Made by a program: the position numbers and the translations under genes. A stretch of DNA of 64,000 bases from Agapanthus africanus (taxonomy: Eukaryota > Streptophyta > Magnoliopsida > Asparagales > Amaryllidaceae), in NCBI GenBank assembly GCA_030015575.1, contig JASDDO010000001.1:323735595-323799594 (forward strand), written 5' to 3'. Shown here piece by piece: positions 46,061 through 58,395 of this stretch. Numbering within the stretch: position 1 is the first letter of the stretch; each line of letters begins with the position of its first letter. Below the pieces are notes generated by a model. That model ran no database searches and was not told the DNA's origin. It saw nothing but the letters and a program-made list of their open reading frames with translations.

Positions 46061-46075
46061 ATCTCCCACTTGCAC
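46061..46075 (-). other. E6 polypurine tract
   Basis: Minus strand GTGCAAGTGGGAGAT, overlapping the end of the pol stop codon. Confidence 0.9.
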
Positions 46076-48159
46076 TAAGGCCATGTACTGGCGTATCGAA
46101 GACCTATCATCTCGATTAGCCACTCGAACTGAGTCTGGGGCAAGGCCTTGGTGAATGGATCTGCAGTGTTATCTTCTGAAGCGACTCTACGAACCTCGAT
46201 CTCCTGGCGATCCACGATCTCCCTGATCAGGTGATACCGCCTCAAGATGTGTCTGGATCTCTGATGGGATCTGGGTTCCTTCGCTAAAGCTATAGCCCCG
46301 TTGTTGTCGCAATACAGAGGTATTGGATCAACAATGGACGGAACCACCTGAAGTTGTTTCAAGAACTTCCTCATCCAGACAGCTTCTTTTGCGGCATCAG
46401 ATGCAGCGATGTATTCCGCTTCCATCGTCGAGTCTGCAACGGTTTCCTGTTTGGAACTCTTCCAACACACCGCCCCTCCATTGAGGGGAAAGACAAAACC
46501 CGACATGGACTTGGAATCATCCTTGTCACTCTGGAAGCTGGAGTCAGCAAAGGCCTCGATCTGGAGGTCTTTTCCGCCATACACCAAGAACATCTCCTTA
46601 GTCTTTCTCAGGTACTTGAGAATGTTCTTTACCGCTATCCAGTGTTTCTCCCCAGGGTTTGACTGATACCGGCTTACCACACTCAGTGCATAAACTACAT
46701 CTGGTCTGGTACACAACATCGCATACATTATAGAGCCTACCGCAGAAGCGTAGGGTATAATAGACATGCGATCCCTCTCCAAATCAGTCTTGGGAGACAT
46801 CTCTTTAAAGAGGGTGATCCCGTGACAAGCTGGTAGGTTACCGCGCTTGGAATCTTCCATACTGAATCTCTTCAGTATGGTGTCGATGTACCTGGACTGT
46901 GAAAGTCCTAATATCCTCTTGGATCTATCATGATGGATCCGGATCCCCAGGATGTATGAGGCATCACCCATGTCTTTCATGGAGTACCTGTGTGACAAGA
47001 ACCCCTTGACAGATTGTAGCATAGGAATGTCATTTCCTATTAAGAGAATGTCATCCACGTATAAAACGAGGAATACTACAGTTCTCGCTACAAATCTACT
47101 ATAGATGCATGGTTCATCTGGATTTTTGATAAAGCCAAATTCTTTGACCGTCTCATCAAAACAGATGTTCCAACTCCGCGATGCCTGCTTTAGTCCATAG
47201 ATGGACTTAAGCAACTTGCACACCTTTCCGCTGCTCCCACTCTGAATGAAACCCTCTGGTTGGTCCATATAGACACACTCCTCTAAATTTCCATTTAGAA
47301 AAGCGGTCTTTACGTCCATTTGCCAGATCTCATAATCGTGGAAGGCAGCAATGGCAAGAAGGATCCGAATGGATTTCAGCATAGCCACTGGAGAAAAGGT
47401 TTCGTCATAGTCCAAGCCAGGTCTTTGACGGAAACCCTTTGCAACAGGTCTAGCTTTATAGGTCTCAACCTGTCCATCTACACCAATCTTCCTTTTGAAG
47501 ATCCACTTGCATCCTACGAGTTTTACCCCTTCTGGAGCAATGTCCAACGTCCATACTTTGTTGGTGTACATGGACTCCATTTCGGTCCGCATTGCATCCA
47601 GCCATTTTACTGAGTCAACGCTCTGAATGGCCTGCTGGAAGCTAGTAGGCTCATCATAATCTATGATGCAATCCTCTCTATCCCCGTCTATGAGAAAACC
47701 GTAGTATCTCTCGGGCGGATGAGACTGCCTACTACTCCTGCGGAGTGGCGTAGGAATGTCCTGTTCTTTTGAACGCTCTGGTTCCACTAAGCTTTCAGTA
47801 ATAGCTCGAGGTTCTGGAATTTCTTCCAGTTCTACTGTGCTCCCACTTATCTGGGTTTCTAAAAACTCAGTTTCCAAGAAGTAGGCATGACGAGAAACAA
47901 GAACTTTTTGTTCCTCTTCGCAGTAGAAGAAATATCCCTTGGAGTTCTTTGGATATCCCACGAACTTACACTGTACTGAGCGTGCCTCGAGCTTGTCCGC
48001 ATGCTGCTTTTTAACAAAAGCTGGACATCCCCATGTCTTAATGTGCTTAAGATAGGGTCTCTTCCCACACCACATCTCATATGGTGTAGTAGGCACAGTC
48101 TTAGTGGGAACTCGGTTCAGAAGGTATGCAGCTGATTCTAGCGCATACCCCCAGAATGA
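46075..48159 (-). pseudogene. E6 pol: integrase C-terminus, reverse transcriptase, RNase H
   Basis: Open from just after the TGA at 48160-48162 to the natural stop; the first Met is at 48096 but is internal. Order: end of integrase (VPTTPYEMWCGKRP), Pro/Glu-rich linker, RT with MDVKTAFLNG, YGLKQASRSW and YVDD (47050-47061), then RNase H with FADSSF, MEAEYIAA, YCDNNGA and TADPFTK. All catalytic residues are present. It overlaps nothing and ends at the polypurine tract. Confidence 0.93.
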
Positions 48160-48612
48160 TCACGGTAACTCAGCGTTACTCATCATGGACCGTACCATAT
48201 CCAATAGGGTTCGGTTCCGTCTCTCCGATACACCATTATGTTGTGGAGTGTATGGAAGAGTAAGCTGAGAGAGAATTCCGTTCTCTTTTAAATAGTCCAG
48301 GAACTCGGCACTCAAGTATTCACCACCTCGATCCGATCTTACAATCTTGATACTTTTGCCGGTCTGTTTTTCTACTTCATTCTTATATTCCTGGAACTTT
48401 CCAAAGGCTTCGGACTTATGTTTCATTAAGAAGACATAACCGTATCTTGAAAAGTCATCCGTAAAAGTAATGAAGTAAGAAAAACCGCTTCGCGCATGTG
48501 TAGACATTGGACCGCAACGTCGCTGTGTATGAGTCCCAAGAGCTCGCTCGCTCTTACTCCGTGTCCAGTGAACGGAGATTTTGCCATCTTTCCTTTGAGA
48601 CAGGATTGACAA
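48160..48612 (-). pseudogene. E6 pol: integrase catalytic core
   Basis: The frame after the Gag/protease frameshift. It carries GPMSTHARSGFSYFITFTDD, the second catalytic Asp in RSDRGGEYLS and Glu in VSERRNRT. The first Asp (IHSD) lies just before the frameshift, in the other frame. It ends at TGA (48160-48162), which is CGA in E4, a change expected from loss of a methylated CpG. Confidence 0.92.
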
Positions 48613-50042
48613 GTGGCATACGATTGATATTCGAACGGATTCAAATATCCTTTTGTATGTAACTTTGTCAACCTTCTCTCATTGATATGACCCAGTCTAC
48701 AATGCCATAAGAAAGTCTGATTTATTTCCGGAGACTTTCTTTTGTGTGTATTCTGGACATTGAAAATCTGTGGTTGGTTTAATACGTATATACCATTGCT
48801 CAATGTACCTGACCTAATCAGAACTTGATTAAGGTGAATGTTTACAACATTGCTTACAAACGCAAATTCATAACCTTCTTTAGAAACTAAAGATACAGAA
48901 ATGATATTACAAGTTGCGTTGGGTACAAAAAAGCAATTACGCAAAACCAAAACATGTCCGTCTGACATTCCCAGGTGATAGTCCCCCACGGCTTTAGCAT
49001 CCATGCTAGCTCCGTTCGCAACTCTGAGGGTCATGTCACCTGCTTTCAAAACACTACGGTTTCTCAACGCCTGCAAAGAATTACAGATATGAGATCCTGA
49101 TCCGGTATCCAATACCCAGGAAGTAGAGTTTATTGAAAGACAGTTTTCAATAACATACACACCTGAAGCTGAAGCTGCAACCTGCTTCAATTCCTGTGTT
49201 CTGGCCTTCCAGGCCCTGCAATCATTCTTCCAGTGTCCTTTCTTATGACAATAGAAGCATTCTTCCTTATCCACAAGCTTCCCCGCTTTCTTTGTTGCTT
49301 TAGCTTTTCCCTTCGTATCCACTTTACTAACACCGCCCCTTAGTTTGGCGGGGGCTTTCTTCTTCTTTCCCTTGGCTTTCGCCTTGGACCTAGAAGAAGA
49401 TGATCCTCCTACAAACAAAGTGGATGTTTCCCTACCTTTCTGTAGGGTGCCCTCTGCGCTCCTCAGCATGTTGAGGAGCCCTGAAAGTTCAACTTCTTTT
49501 TCTTGTAAGTTGAAGTTCAGTATAAACTGGGCGTAAGTGGAAGGAAGGGACTGGAGAACTAAGTCCGTATAGAGCTCACTCTCCAATGTGGTCCCTAGGT
49601 CCGCGAGCTCCTCAATGTAGCTGATCATCTTAAGCACATGTTCTGCTACTGATGATCCGACGGCCATCCTTGCCGAAAATAACTTTTTCGACACTTCGTA
49701 TCTTGCGATACGAGATTGCTCTCCATACAGTTCTTTTGTATGAAGAAATATGGATTCCAAGTCCATATTCTCGTGCCTCCTCTGATGTTCATTGTCCATA
49801 GAGGCAAGTACGAGGCACTTGGCCTTCGCGCTATCAATCTCCCAAGTCTTACGGATTTCCTTATCCGCGACGCTGGAAGTGGGACCAGGGACAGGGGGAG
49901 CTTTGGTGGTAAGAAGATACCCCAGCTTGTCGTAAGTGATTGCCATCTTGATATTCCTGAGCCAATCTTTGTAGTTTGGCCCTGTCAGTATGTTTTTATC
50001 TAGAAGTAACTTAAGTCCAGTCATGTCGAATGGTCGCTGCAA
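48426..50042 (-). pseudogene. E6 Gag, protease and integrase zinc finger
   Basis: 538 codons open from TTG at 50042; the likely start is ATG at 50022-50024 (residue 7). Capsid residues 20-210 (CLVLASMD, MDLESIFLHTKELYGEQSRIARYE, LQSLPSTYAQF); Lys-rich stretch 218-256; CCHC knuckle 262-275 (CFYCHKKGHWKNDC), which binds RNA; protease SWVLDTGSGSHIC (Asp312); integrase finger H447, H452, C478, C481; first catalytic Asp508. A one-base deletion near 48516 shifts the frame after residue 509, so the last 29 residues are not real. It is the only complete Gag in the window. Confidence 0.94.
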
Positions 50043-50064
50043 TTAGGAGAGAGAGAAGAAACAC
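50037..50064 (-). other. E6 pyrimidine tract and CAG before gag (possible 3' splice site)
   Basis: Minus strand has a run of CT dinucleotides, then CTAATTGCAG, then CGACC and the gag ATG 13 nt later. The same arrangement is found in E1, E3 and E4, and in slightly changed form in E2 and E5. No donor site was identified. Confidence 0.5.
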
Positions 50065-50521
50065 TCAGCATGATACTCTTGCAAGTTTAGAGTGGTTTTT
50101 AGTTTGTCTAAACAGGATGGCTCCCACTGTTTCTCGAATCCCTCCTCAAACCAAAAAGGAAGAATTAGTCAGGATCAATCTCACCGTACAATACTTGCTT
50201 AGCCGTTCAGCCAGGCCAGTGTCGGTACTTCGAGGGAGGTTTTCCAACGCTTTCACGAAGTTCCTTAATTAAATAACCTCTTTTCCCTGGGGGCGTAGCC
50301 CCGCTAACACCTTTCTAGGCACCTACTAGGTTTATAGCATTCATCGTTTAGTGAGAAATTTCCCGAGGAGTAGCATATACTCACAGTAGGATCGGGATCC
50401 AAATATCATCGCGTGACGAAACTGAAGGAATCCTACCAGAATCATCACACTCCAAATGGTATGCAACACTAGCAAGTTTCAGTTCTTTTGAAACTCCTGA
50501 TGTGGATTTTTGCCCCATGCT

Positions 50522-50731
50522 CTTATGACCTTGACTTTGGCCAACAAATCATAAGTCACATGTCAAGTTCTACCCGTCGTTCTCCAGGTTAATTTGAATC
50601 CACCCATACCTACCCTTGACTTTGGCCAACAAGGCAGTACGACTGTTCCAAACCAACGCATCTATCTATGCTGCACATGAATACCCAATAGCTACCAATC
50701 ACTATGCCTTGACTTTGTCCAACAAACACAG
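50522..50731 (-). other. E6 three-hairpin array, apical loop CAAA
   Basis: H3 50522-50555 has arms CTTATGA/TCATAAG. H2 50605-50641 has arms CGTAC/GTATG with a G-U pair. H1 50702-50731 has arms CTGTG/CATAG with a G-U pair. H2 and H3 have the core GTTGGCCAAAGTCAAGG; H1 differs by one base in the stem. The loops are all CAAA. Confidence 0.72.
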
Positions 50732-50936
50732 CTTGAATACTATTGACTATTCATGTGAAACGACGGAGGGCTACGAATGGTTTTGGCGAAACCGTGAACG
50801 TAGAGAACTTGATATAATCGATGGAACGAGATAGCTTTTAAAAGGAGTGGCTCAAACTCCGCATTTTAAAAGTTTGTTTTGAAAAGAACCGAGTGGTTTT
50901 TCGAAAGTGTTCCAACGATTTTAACTTGGTTTATTT

Positions 50937-50996
50937 TCTTGCATTAGTTCTTTTAATGCGTGATATTCTTGCATTAGTTCTTTTAATGCGTCCCAT
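50937..50996 (-). repeat. 30 bp tandem repeat in E6 leader
   Basis: The unit TTGCATTAGTTCTTTTAATG occurs twice, 30 bp apart; each copy can fold GCATTA/TTAATGC. E3 has a single, shorter version at the corresponding place (54368). Confidence 0.85.
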
Positions 50997-51873
50997 CATT
51001 TAATCCTACCATTGCAGAAAACAACCAAAATATGACGTACGCTTATGCCATTCGCATTCGCCACGGGGCCCCGTCATTACCCGTTAGGTTACTTAACTAA
51101 CGACAGAGCGAGGGCTGGGCTAGCGCGGATGTAAAACATAAGCAACGCCTAAATAATATCATATATAAATATATTGCAATGATAGCCATTTCAGATCACA
51201 GATGAACACATTGGATATACTAGGAATCCGCAATTCGTACGAGCCTGTAACGAAAAGCAGATTACACGGTCACGGTGAATAGCCAATACCCCACCCAAGA
51301 CCCCTACGGGTGCGGCAAACTACCCGCCAAGTACCCGAAGCGAAGCAACCTCCCTCAACTCCGTGAGTAGGCCACTCAGCACTTCGGCATACCCGGTAGT
51401 TTGTGCACCCCCTCCATGGGTCTATCCTAGGAGCAAAAACAGTAAAAAGAAATTATACAATGACGGCTACAACCCCGACCCGGTTGTGCGGCCATACAAA
51501 TAATTATTACATCAATTTACAAATTTACATGAATTGAAAGAAAAGAAAACTCTCGTCTCACAACCCCCGGCTATTCACCCGCGACAATCCAATGAATTCA
51601 TATACACATTCCAATAACATTACAGATCACAGATTTGTATAACTCCCACTAATCGACATATAGCGATTAGCAGACGTTCAATACAAATATCACATCACAG
51701 AAAAACCCATCAGCTAAAGTCTTTTAGAAGTTCGATCAAAAATACGGATTTTTAGGCCCCAAACACAAAATTTTCGTTCTGGAAAATCTGGGCAGAAAAT
51801 ACATATTCCAAAAATCCCAAAATACCCCTATGACCAAACTGCAAAGAAGAAACCCCATGACCGAGTCAACTCG

Positions 51874-51919
51874 GCCGCGGTTCCGCGGCGGAAGCAAGCT
51901 CCCACTGCGAAACCGCGGC
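51874..51919 (-). other. E6 GC-rich leader hairpin
   Basis: Arms GCCGCGGTTCCGC (51874-51886) and GCGAAACCGCGGC (51907-51919) pair at 12 of 13 positions. It lies about 207 nt from the primer binding site. Confidence 0.7.
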
Positions 51920-52110
51920 GCTTTGAACGAGTTAGGGGGTCAAATTTTTGCAGTTTCTTCAGAAAACCCTGAGTCGATTTTTGGTGTATCTCAAAAAAAA
52001 TTTCCAGCACTTTTAAAATCGACAGAAAGTTTAAAAACCGGGGTTCGTTTTGCGACTTTTTCTTTGATCGATCTTCTAACTACTTTGCTAACATGTTAGA
52101 TAGAGTTTAA

Positions 52111-52126
52111 CTAGGCTCTGATACCA
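52111..52126 (-). other. E6 primer binding site
   Basis: Minus strand TGGTATCAGAGCCTAG, one base from the LTR end. Confidence 0.93.
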
Positions 52127-52127
52127 C

Positions 52128-54282
52128 TGTAAGTCCATGCTACCTCTCCCGGTACTTTCGGGCATGCGGAATTTGGTGAAAAACAATTTTCTTAGAGGTG
52201 GTAACATGGACTCAAAACCGGATCTTCGTTAAACATCTAACTAACAACCTAACTACGAGTTGCTAACTACTCGGTTAGGGGGTTATACCTTTCTTTTTCT
52301 CGAACTCCATCGTCTTCAAGCTTCGATGGTCGTCCGAATCGGCTTCTCCCCATCGTCTCCTTGCGCCGAAGATAGATCCACCTGAAAGCTTCAACCTTTG
52401 GCTCCTTCTTCGAACTTTGAAGAAACTAGTTCACTCGGTTTGCTAAACCTTGTGAACTAGAGTGAGTAGAGAAGAGTTTGTATAGGATTTTATCTATGGT
52501 TCTTGGTTCTCAACTCATGAGACAAGTGAACCATAGAATCAAGAGAGGGAGAGCAAGAGGAGGAAGATGAGAGCTCAAGAACAAGAGAGAGAATGAGCAT
52601 GAAAGAATGAGAGAAGACTTTTCTCATTTGGCTCTCATAATCCAAAACAATCATAACACCTCATATCAATCAAGTATTATGTGATGGTTTAAGCAACCAT
52701 AGCCATATCATTTCATGCACTCATTTTGCACAAAAGAGCAAGCAAGCAAAAGTCTTTGCCATGAAATGATAGCTATAGTTATCATGATGGTCAACTAGTC
52801 AAGCCTAGTCAACCGGTCAACAAAGTCAACAAGTCAACAAAAGTCAACAAAGTCAATCCCTCAACAACCATGTCACCATAATACTTAATTAATATAATTG
52901 TTAATCACATATCATATTCTCATTAGGGTTGAGCAAAAAGTCAATAGTCAACTGTCAACAGTCAACAACCCTAATGAGAATCCTCTGCCTCTGTCTCTCC
53001 GTCAACTGTGCATACACACCCGCATCCGCGTTCCGAGGAACACGAATGCATACTGGATAAAACCAATCCCAAAAGGTACACTAGGATCTGGCTTAAACCA
53101 AAGCCCGCTAGTGTGAACTGTCCGGACACTGTACGTGCACAAGTGCACGGATGTGACCGAACCCTGTCGCAAAACCATGCGACCTGTTGCAAAACTATGC
53201 GACCTCTACTCTTTTGCCTAAAGGCGAATAGCTTTCTGTGTGGGACTCTAAAGACTCGACACTACGCTGGCAGTGGGTTTAACCACAGACCGCAAGCGGC
53301 ACTAGCTGTGCGTAACGGTCCCCAGGTAGATGCCGATAAGAAGACTGACGAGGCGAAACCCATCTGAACTCCTACTGAGTCTGAATGTGACAGTCTCCGT
53401 ACAGTCCGGTCTGTTCGTCTGATACATCGCATGGCGGGCCTAGGGGGCGGTAAACGTCAGTCCTCCAATAGCGGTACAAGTCGTGTCGGAGTGAAGCCCA
53501 AAACACCCTGAGATAACACTGGAAGCCTACCAGTATATCTCGTTTGCCCTGGCCAAGGACTACTCGTGTAATGGCTCTCCTAGACACAGCGCGATGTCAA
53601 CCCCCAATACCGAGAGAGACGAATCCTATCTAACCGTCACTGCCTCCAAGTGCTTCGGGACTGCACCCAACTACCACCTGTTTGCACGACTCCTTTGAGC
53701 CGTGGTAGGGTAGTAATCAAAGTACAGTGGGAACACACTCGAGGCGAAGTGACAGTGTCAAGTCAGCGGACTAAGCTGTACTCATGTCACCTGGGAACTG
53801 ATAACTGACGATAGGCATAATACTAACTAGTCAGTTCCCGACGAGTCCTGTCCAGTGTACTCGTAACCCAACGAGCACCCGCATACTATCTCAAGTACGA
53901 CGTACCGACGGCTGTGGGACAGACCGTCTCCCACACTGGGATGAGAAGCGCATGCGCTAGTCTACTCCGGAGTATCGATGCCCTGTCTCGATAGTCCTGC
54001 GACCAGGGACCTGCATAAGGATGTGCTTATAGATTACCCAGCCCCACTAGTGTGACTGCCATCACAACGCTGGTAATCAAGCAAAGATCCTAAGGGCTCC
54101 ACTAATGTGTATAGCCGATATACTAAAATAAACACATGTACACATTGAAGTAGAAACAAACCAAGTAGCATACTACTATTTTGAGCAAGATTGTATATAC
54201 AAGGTGAATATCCCAAGCTTCCATTAAGTAATATACAAACTAGTATGATACAGTAATGGCCTCTAGGGTATATACACTAACA
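52128..54282 (-). repeat. E6 5' LTR
   Basis: Very similar to the 3' LTR and 8 bp shorter through loss of one AGTCAACA-type unit in the W-box array (52792-52860). Hairpin ACTAG/CTAGT at 53080-53112. Target duplication CAAGC follows. Confidence 0.95.
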
Positions 54283-55517
54283 CAAGCTCCGCGTTTAATG
54301 GTTGTTTTTGAAAAGAAACCGAGTGGTTTTGAAATTGTTCCAACAACTTTAACTTTGGTTTATTTTCTTGCATTAATTTAATGTGTCCCATCATTTAATC
54401 CTACCATTGCAGAAAACAACGAAAATATGACATACGCTTATGCCATCCGCATTCGCCACGGGGCTCCGTCATTACCCGTTAGGTTACTTAACTAACGACA
54501 GAGCGGGGGCTGGACTAGCACGGATGCAAAACATGAGCAACGCCTAAATAGATATCATATATAGATATATACATTCGTCAGATGCAATGATAGCCATTCC
54601 AGATCACAGATGAACACATTGGATATACTAGGAATCCGCATTTCGTACGAGCCTGTAACGAAAAGCGGATTACACGGTCGCGCCAATATCCCACCCTAGA
54701 CCCCTACAGGTGCGGCAAACTACCCGCCAAATACCCGAAGTGAAGCAACCTCCCTCAACAACGTGAGTAGGCCACTGGGCACTTCGAGGTACCCGGTAGT
54801 TTGTGCACCCCCTCCTTGGGTCTATCCTAGGAACAAAAACAGTAAAAAGAAATTATACAATGGCGGCTACAACCTCATCCCGGATGTGCGGCCATACAAA
54901 TAATATTACATCAATTTACATGTTTACATGAATTGAAAGATAAATAAAACTCTCATCTCACAACCCCCCGGCTATTCATCCGCGACAATCCAATGAATTC
55001 ATATACACAAACCATCAACATTACAGATCACAGATATGTATAACCCCCACTAATCAACGTATAGCGATTAGCAGACGTTCAATACATATATCACATCACA
55101 GATATAACCCGTTAGCTAAAGTCTTTAGAAGTTCGATCAAAATACGAATTTTTAACCGCCCCAAAAACAAATTTTGCTTTCTGGAAAATCTGGGCAGAAA
55201 AAACATATTCCAAAAATCCCAAAACAGCACAGAGAACACACTGCAGTAAAAACGATCCACGGCCGAGTCAACTCGGCCGCGGATCCGCGGCAAGAAGCTC
55301 TTCTTGCCGCGGTTCCGCGGTGAGTTGATCGGTTCGTTGGCTCGTTTTTCTGCTGTGTTCAAAGAAAACCCTGAGACGATTTTTGAGATGTGTTAAATAA
55401 TTTTTTTAGCTGTATAAAAATCGACAGAAAGTATACGTCCCGGGCAAGTTTTGTGATTTTCTTTTTCTGATTGAACTTCTAGTTACTTTGTTAACATGCA
55501 AGATAGTGTTTAGCTAG
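54283..55517 (-). other. E3 leader, part next to primer site
   Basis: Continues 43897 after the E6 insertion. It holds the CGTTAG-type hairpin (near 54480), a CCGAG/CTCGG hairpin (near 55265) and the GC-rich hairpin (55281-55316). No gene. Confidence 0.75.
55281..55316 (-). other. E3 GC-rich leader hairpin
   Basis: Arms 55281-55297 and 55300-55316 pair at 16 of 17 positions around a 2-nt gap; the core is GGCAAGAAG/CTTCTTGCC. It lies 213 nt from the primer binding site. Confidence 0.78.
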
Positions 55518-55518
55518 G

Positions 55519-55529
55519 CTCTGAAACCA
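55519..55529 (-). other. E3 primer binding site (one mutation)
   Basis: Minus strand TGGTTTCAGAG; the usual A at position 5 is T. Confidence 0.85.
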
Positions 55530-55530
55530 C

Positions 55531-55691
55531 TGTAAGTCCACGTTACCCGTCCCCGGTTCTTTGGGGTTGCGGAAATGATGAAAAACGATTTTTTTGGTGG
55601 AGGTAACATGGACTCTAAAAACGGATCTTTGCTAAAAAAAACTATCTAACAAGCTAACTAAGAGTTTAACTACTATGTTAGGGGTTATACC
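55531..55691 (-). repeat. E3 5' LTR (start only)
   Basis: Plus strand TGTAAGTCCACGTTACC, resembling the start of the E6 LTR. It is cut at 55691 by E7; the remainder must lie beyond the right window edge. Confidence 0.85.
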
Positions 55692-56184
55692 TGTTAGTTA
55701 TATGTATGCCCTAGAGGCCATTACTATACATAGGATGTATATTGTAGTGGATGCTTGGACATATATAGGGAGGACTTTCTTGCTCGACATGATAGTATGC
55801 TATCTGGTTGCTCTTTACCTTAACGTGTACACTGATTGTCTCTCTGTTACATGTTGGTAAAGCCCTTAGGATGTGTACTTGACTACCTGGACTATGATGC
55901 GGATCATACTAGTGGGGACATGGTAGTCCATAAGTATATCCTTCAAGGTCCCTAGTCGTGGGTATATCGAGACGGGGCATCGATATACCAGAGTAGACTA
56001 CCGTATACCTTCTCGACCCATACAGATGGGCGATGGATGATCCCATATCCATTGGTGTTTGACATCGGAGATGATATACTGGTGCTCAGTGGAGACTGGG
56101 TACACTGGACGGACTCGCCGAGAACTCCCAGATGGTATTATACCTTACGTCAGATGGCAGTTCTCTGGTAACACTGGTACAGAG
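55692..56184 (+). repeat. E7 5' LTR, first part
   Basis: Begins TGTTAGTTATATGTATGCCC, as do E2 and E5 in their own sense. Ends with the target duplication CAGAG (56180-56184). Confidence 0.92.
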
Positions 56185-58395
56185 TGTTAGTTATATGTAT
56201 GCCCTAGAGGCCATTACTGTACATAGGATGTATATTGTAGTAGATGCTGGGACATATATAGGGAGGACTTTCTTGCTCGACATGATAGTATGCTATCTGG
56301 TTGAACTTTACCTTAACGTGTATACTGATTGTCTCTCTGTTACATGTTGGTAAAGCCCTTAGGATGTGTGCTTGACTACCTGGACTATGATGCGGATCAT
56401 ACTAGTGGGGACATGGTAGTCCATAAGTACATCCTTCAAAGTCCCTAGTCGAGGGTGTATCGAGACGGGGCATCGATATACCAGAGTAGACTAGCGTGTA
56501 GCTTCTCAACCCATACAGATGGGCGATGGATGATCCCATATCCATTGGTGTTTGACATCAGGGATGATATACGGGTGCTCAGTAGAGACTGGGTACACTG
56601 GACGGACTCGCCGAGAACTCCCAGATGGTATTATACCTCACGTCAGATGGCAGTTCTCTGGTGACACTGGTACAGAGTAGTCTGTTGACCCGAGATCGTC
56701 ATAGAGTCTTGTGTGGTTCCCACTGTGCTTTGATTTCCATCTTACCACGTCCAAGAGGGCGTGCAAAACTGTGGTTTTTGGGTACAGTCCCGAGTCACAT
56801 GAAGGCAATGAGCGATAGGAGGGGATTCGTCTCTCCCGGTATAGGGGGTTGATGTTGCGCTGTGTTCGATTGGCTATAACAGGAAATCCCTGGCCAGGGT
56901 TGCTGAGATTTACTGGTAAGTGTTACCAGTAGTTTCTCGAACAGTTATAGACCTCATATCGACACGACTTATCGAGCTATTGGGGTCTGACGTTTACCAC
57001 CCCTAGGCAAGATATGCGACATATCAGACGATCAGACCGGACTGTACGGTAGTGTTACTGGTCGGATTCACTGGAGTGTGAGCGGGCTTGCTCGTCGATC
57101 TTCAGATCGCTCAATACCCGGGTGGCCGTTACGTTTAGCAGACCGCTTGCGGCTTGTGGGTGCTTGATATGATCATCACCTGCTGCCGGCGTATTGACGA
57201 GTCTTTAGAGTCCTACACAGAGGTTTCCTGGTTCAAGCGAAACGAAATAGGAGCGCATATGAGATATGTGCGGGACCGAGAATAATGCATGTATGTGATA
57301 CCGTATTTCATTCTCGCGATGAATGTATCGATTAGGTTATATGCGATATACCCTAGTTATCGAATCAAGGATTGATTCGATAAACCGATACATTGGATAC
57401 TAGTCGGTTATATACGATATGACCGGATCGTTAAATCAAGTGTTGATTTAATGATTTAATGCATAATTATATATTTGATATATTACTTTGCATTAACTAG
57501 TGTCGGTTCACTTTAATTGGATTTTCTCGCTCGGATGTGCACATTGTATATTCGATATAGTTTTGTGCACATGATTGTATCATGTTTGATGATACATGCC
57601 TTTTGGTTAAGTGTAAAGTATCAAACTATAGTTAAGTGGATGATTAGGGTTTTTGATTTCCTTATTTATATATTAATCTTTTTCTTTTTGGAAAAAGAAT
57701 AAGCAAATGCAAAATGGTGGCTTTATTTGGAAGCTTGTTGAAGCTTCATGAAAACTTTGACTTTGTCACCATTTTGTCTCATGCTTAACCCTAACTACTC
57801 CACTAACCCTAGTTCACTCTCTACAACTAACCATGGTTCACTTATGATAAGAATGGATTATTCTTTTCATTTTAATTTATTCTTATCATAAGATTTATCT
57901 TCTTCTTCATCTTCTTCTTCAAGAAGAAAGCAAGGTCCATCAATGGTGATTGATGGAAATGAGTGAGAAATCCAATTCTAAATTGAACCCACCTCCTATT
58001 TCTTCATCCTCTACCTCTTTCCAAGTAGTAGAGTGTGTTTACTTCACAAGTTTCTTGACTTGGTGAAGTCGGAGCTTGATTTAGCGATGCCTCGACGTAG
58101 ATCATCTTCGGCACGTCGTCGATGACCTAGCCCGCCCATTCTCCGATGAAGCCGACGCTAGAGCCCGGATTTGATTTGGACAGCGGAGACGACCTCATCT
58201 CGGAGCCGTGAAGGTGGAGGACCGGATCTACAAAGGTTGTATATCCGTATCCCTTAGTTAAGTGTTAACTAGTTAGCTTTTTCGCCTAAACATCTAGCAA
58301 ACGATCCGTAGTCGGGTCTCTCGGCACCGTTAAAATTTTAATTTGGCATGTTCGATGCCTTGTGTGACCTCATTATCGTGCCTAGGAACCCTACA
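56185..58395 (+). mobile_element. Solo LTR of the E2/E5/E7 family
   Basis: A complete 2211 bp LTR (TGTTAG...CCCTACA) flanked by CAGAG at 56180-56184 and 58396-58400. It has no interior, so the full element was removed by recombination between its LTRs. It contains an AT-rich possible promoter (about 57466-57490), a telo-box-like motif on the opposite strand (57780-57810) and the recurrent 75-codon ORF (56625-56852). Confidence 0.95.

Larger units (their letters stand above)
50065..52110 (-). other. E6 untranslated leader
   Basis: About 2.05 kb without a gene. It contains the domain ATCAGGA/TCCCGAT (50391-50501, one mismatch), the three-hairpin array (50522-50731), a 30 bp tandem repeat (50937-50996), the CGTTAG-type hairpin (near 51080) and the GC-rich hairpin (51874-51919). 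It has many upstream ATGs, so scanning from the cap to gag looks impossible without splicing or another bypass. Confidence 0.75.
43898..54282 (-). mobile_element. E6: nearly intact copia element nested in E3 leader
   Basis: Complete minus-strand element, 10,385 bp, with target duplication CAAGC on both sides. LTRs 43898-46060 and 52128-54282 (2163 and 2155 bp); the 8 bp length difference lies in an AGTCAACA repeat. The interior encodes a full-length Gag-Pol with only one frameshift and one stop. It is the best preserved coding copy in the window. Confidence 0.96.
18273..55691 (-). mobile_element. E3: old copia element hosting all other insertions
   Basis: The minus-strand backbone of the window. 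Its own sequence is 18273-22355, 42020-43897 and 54283-55691 (about 7.4 kb). The joins are proven by sequence continuity and target duplications: AAAAT at 22351-22355 and 42020-42024 around E4, and CAAGC at 43893-43897 and 54283-54287 around E6. Order in its own sense: 5' LTR start, primer site, leader, gag-pol, polypurine tract, 3' LTR. Both LTRs are cut by later insertions (E7 and E2). Many lesions in gag-pol fit its being the oldest layer. Confidence 0.9.

Noticed and set aside
46354-46666. Plus-strand ORFs over E6 RNase H
   Set aside because: Shadow frames opposite a clear pol coding region; the same holds for 47320-47613, 49345-49536 and the minus-strand frames over E4 pol.
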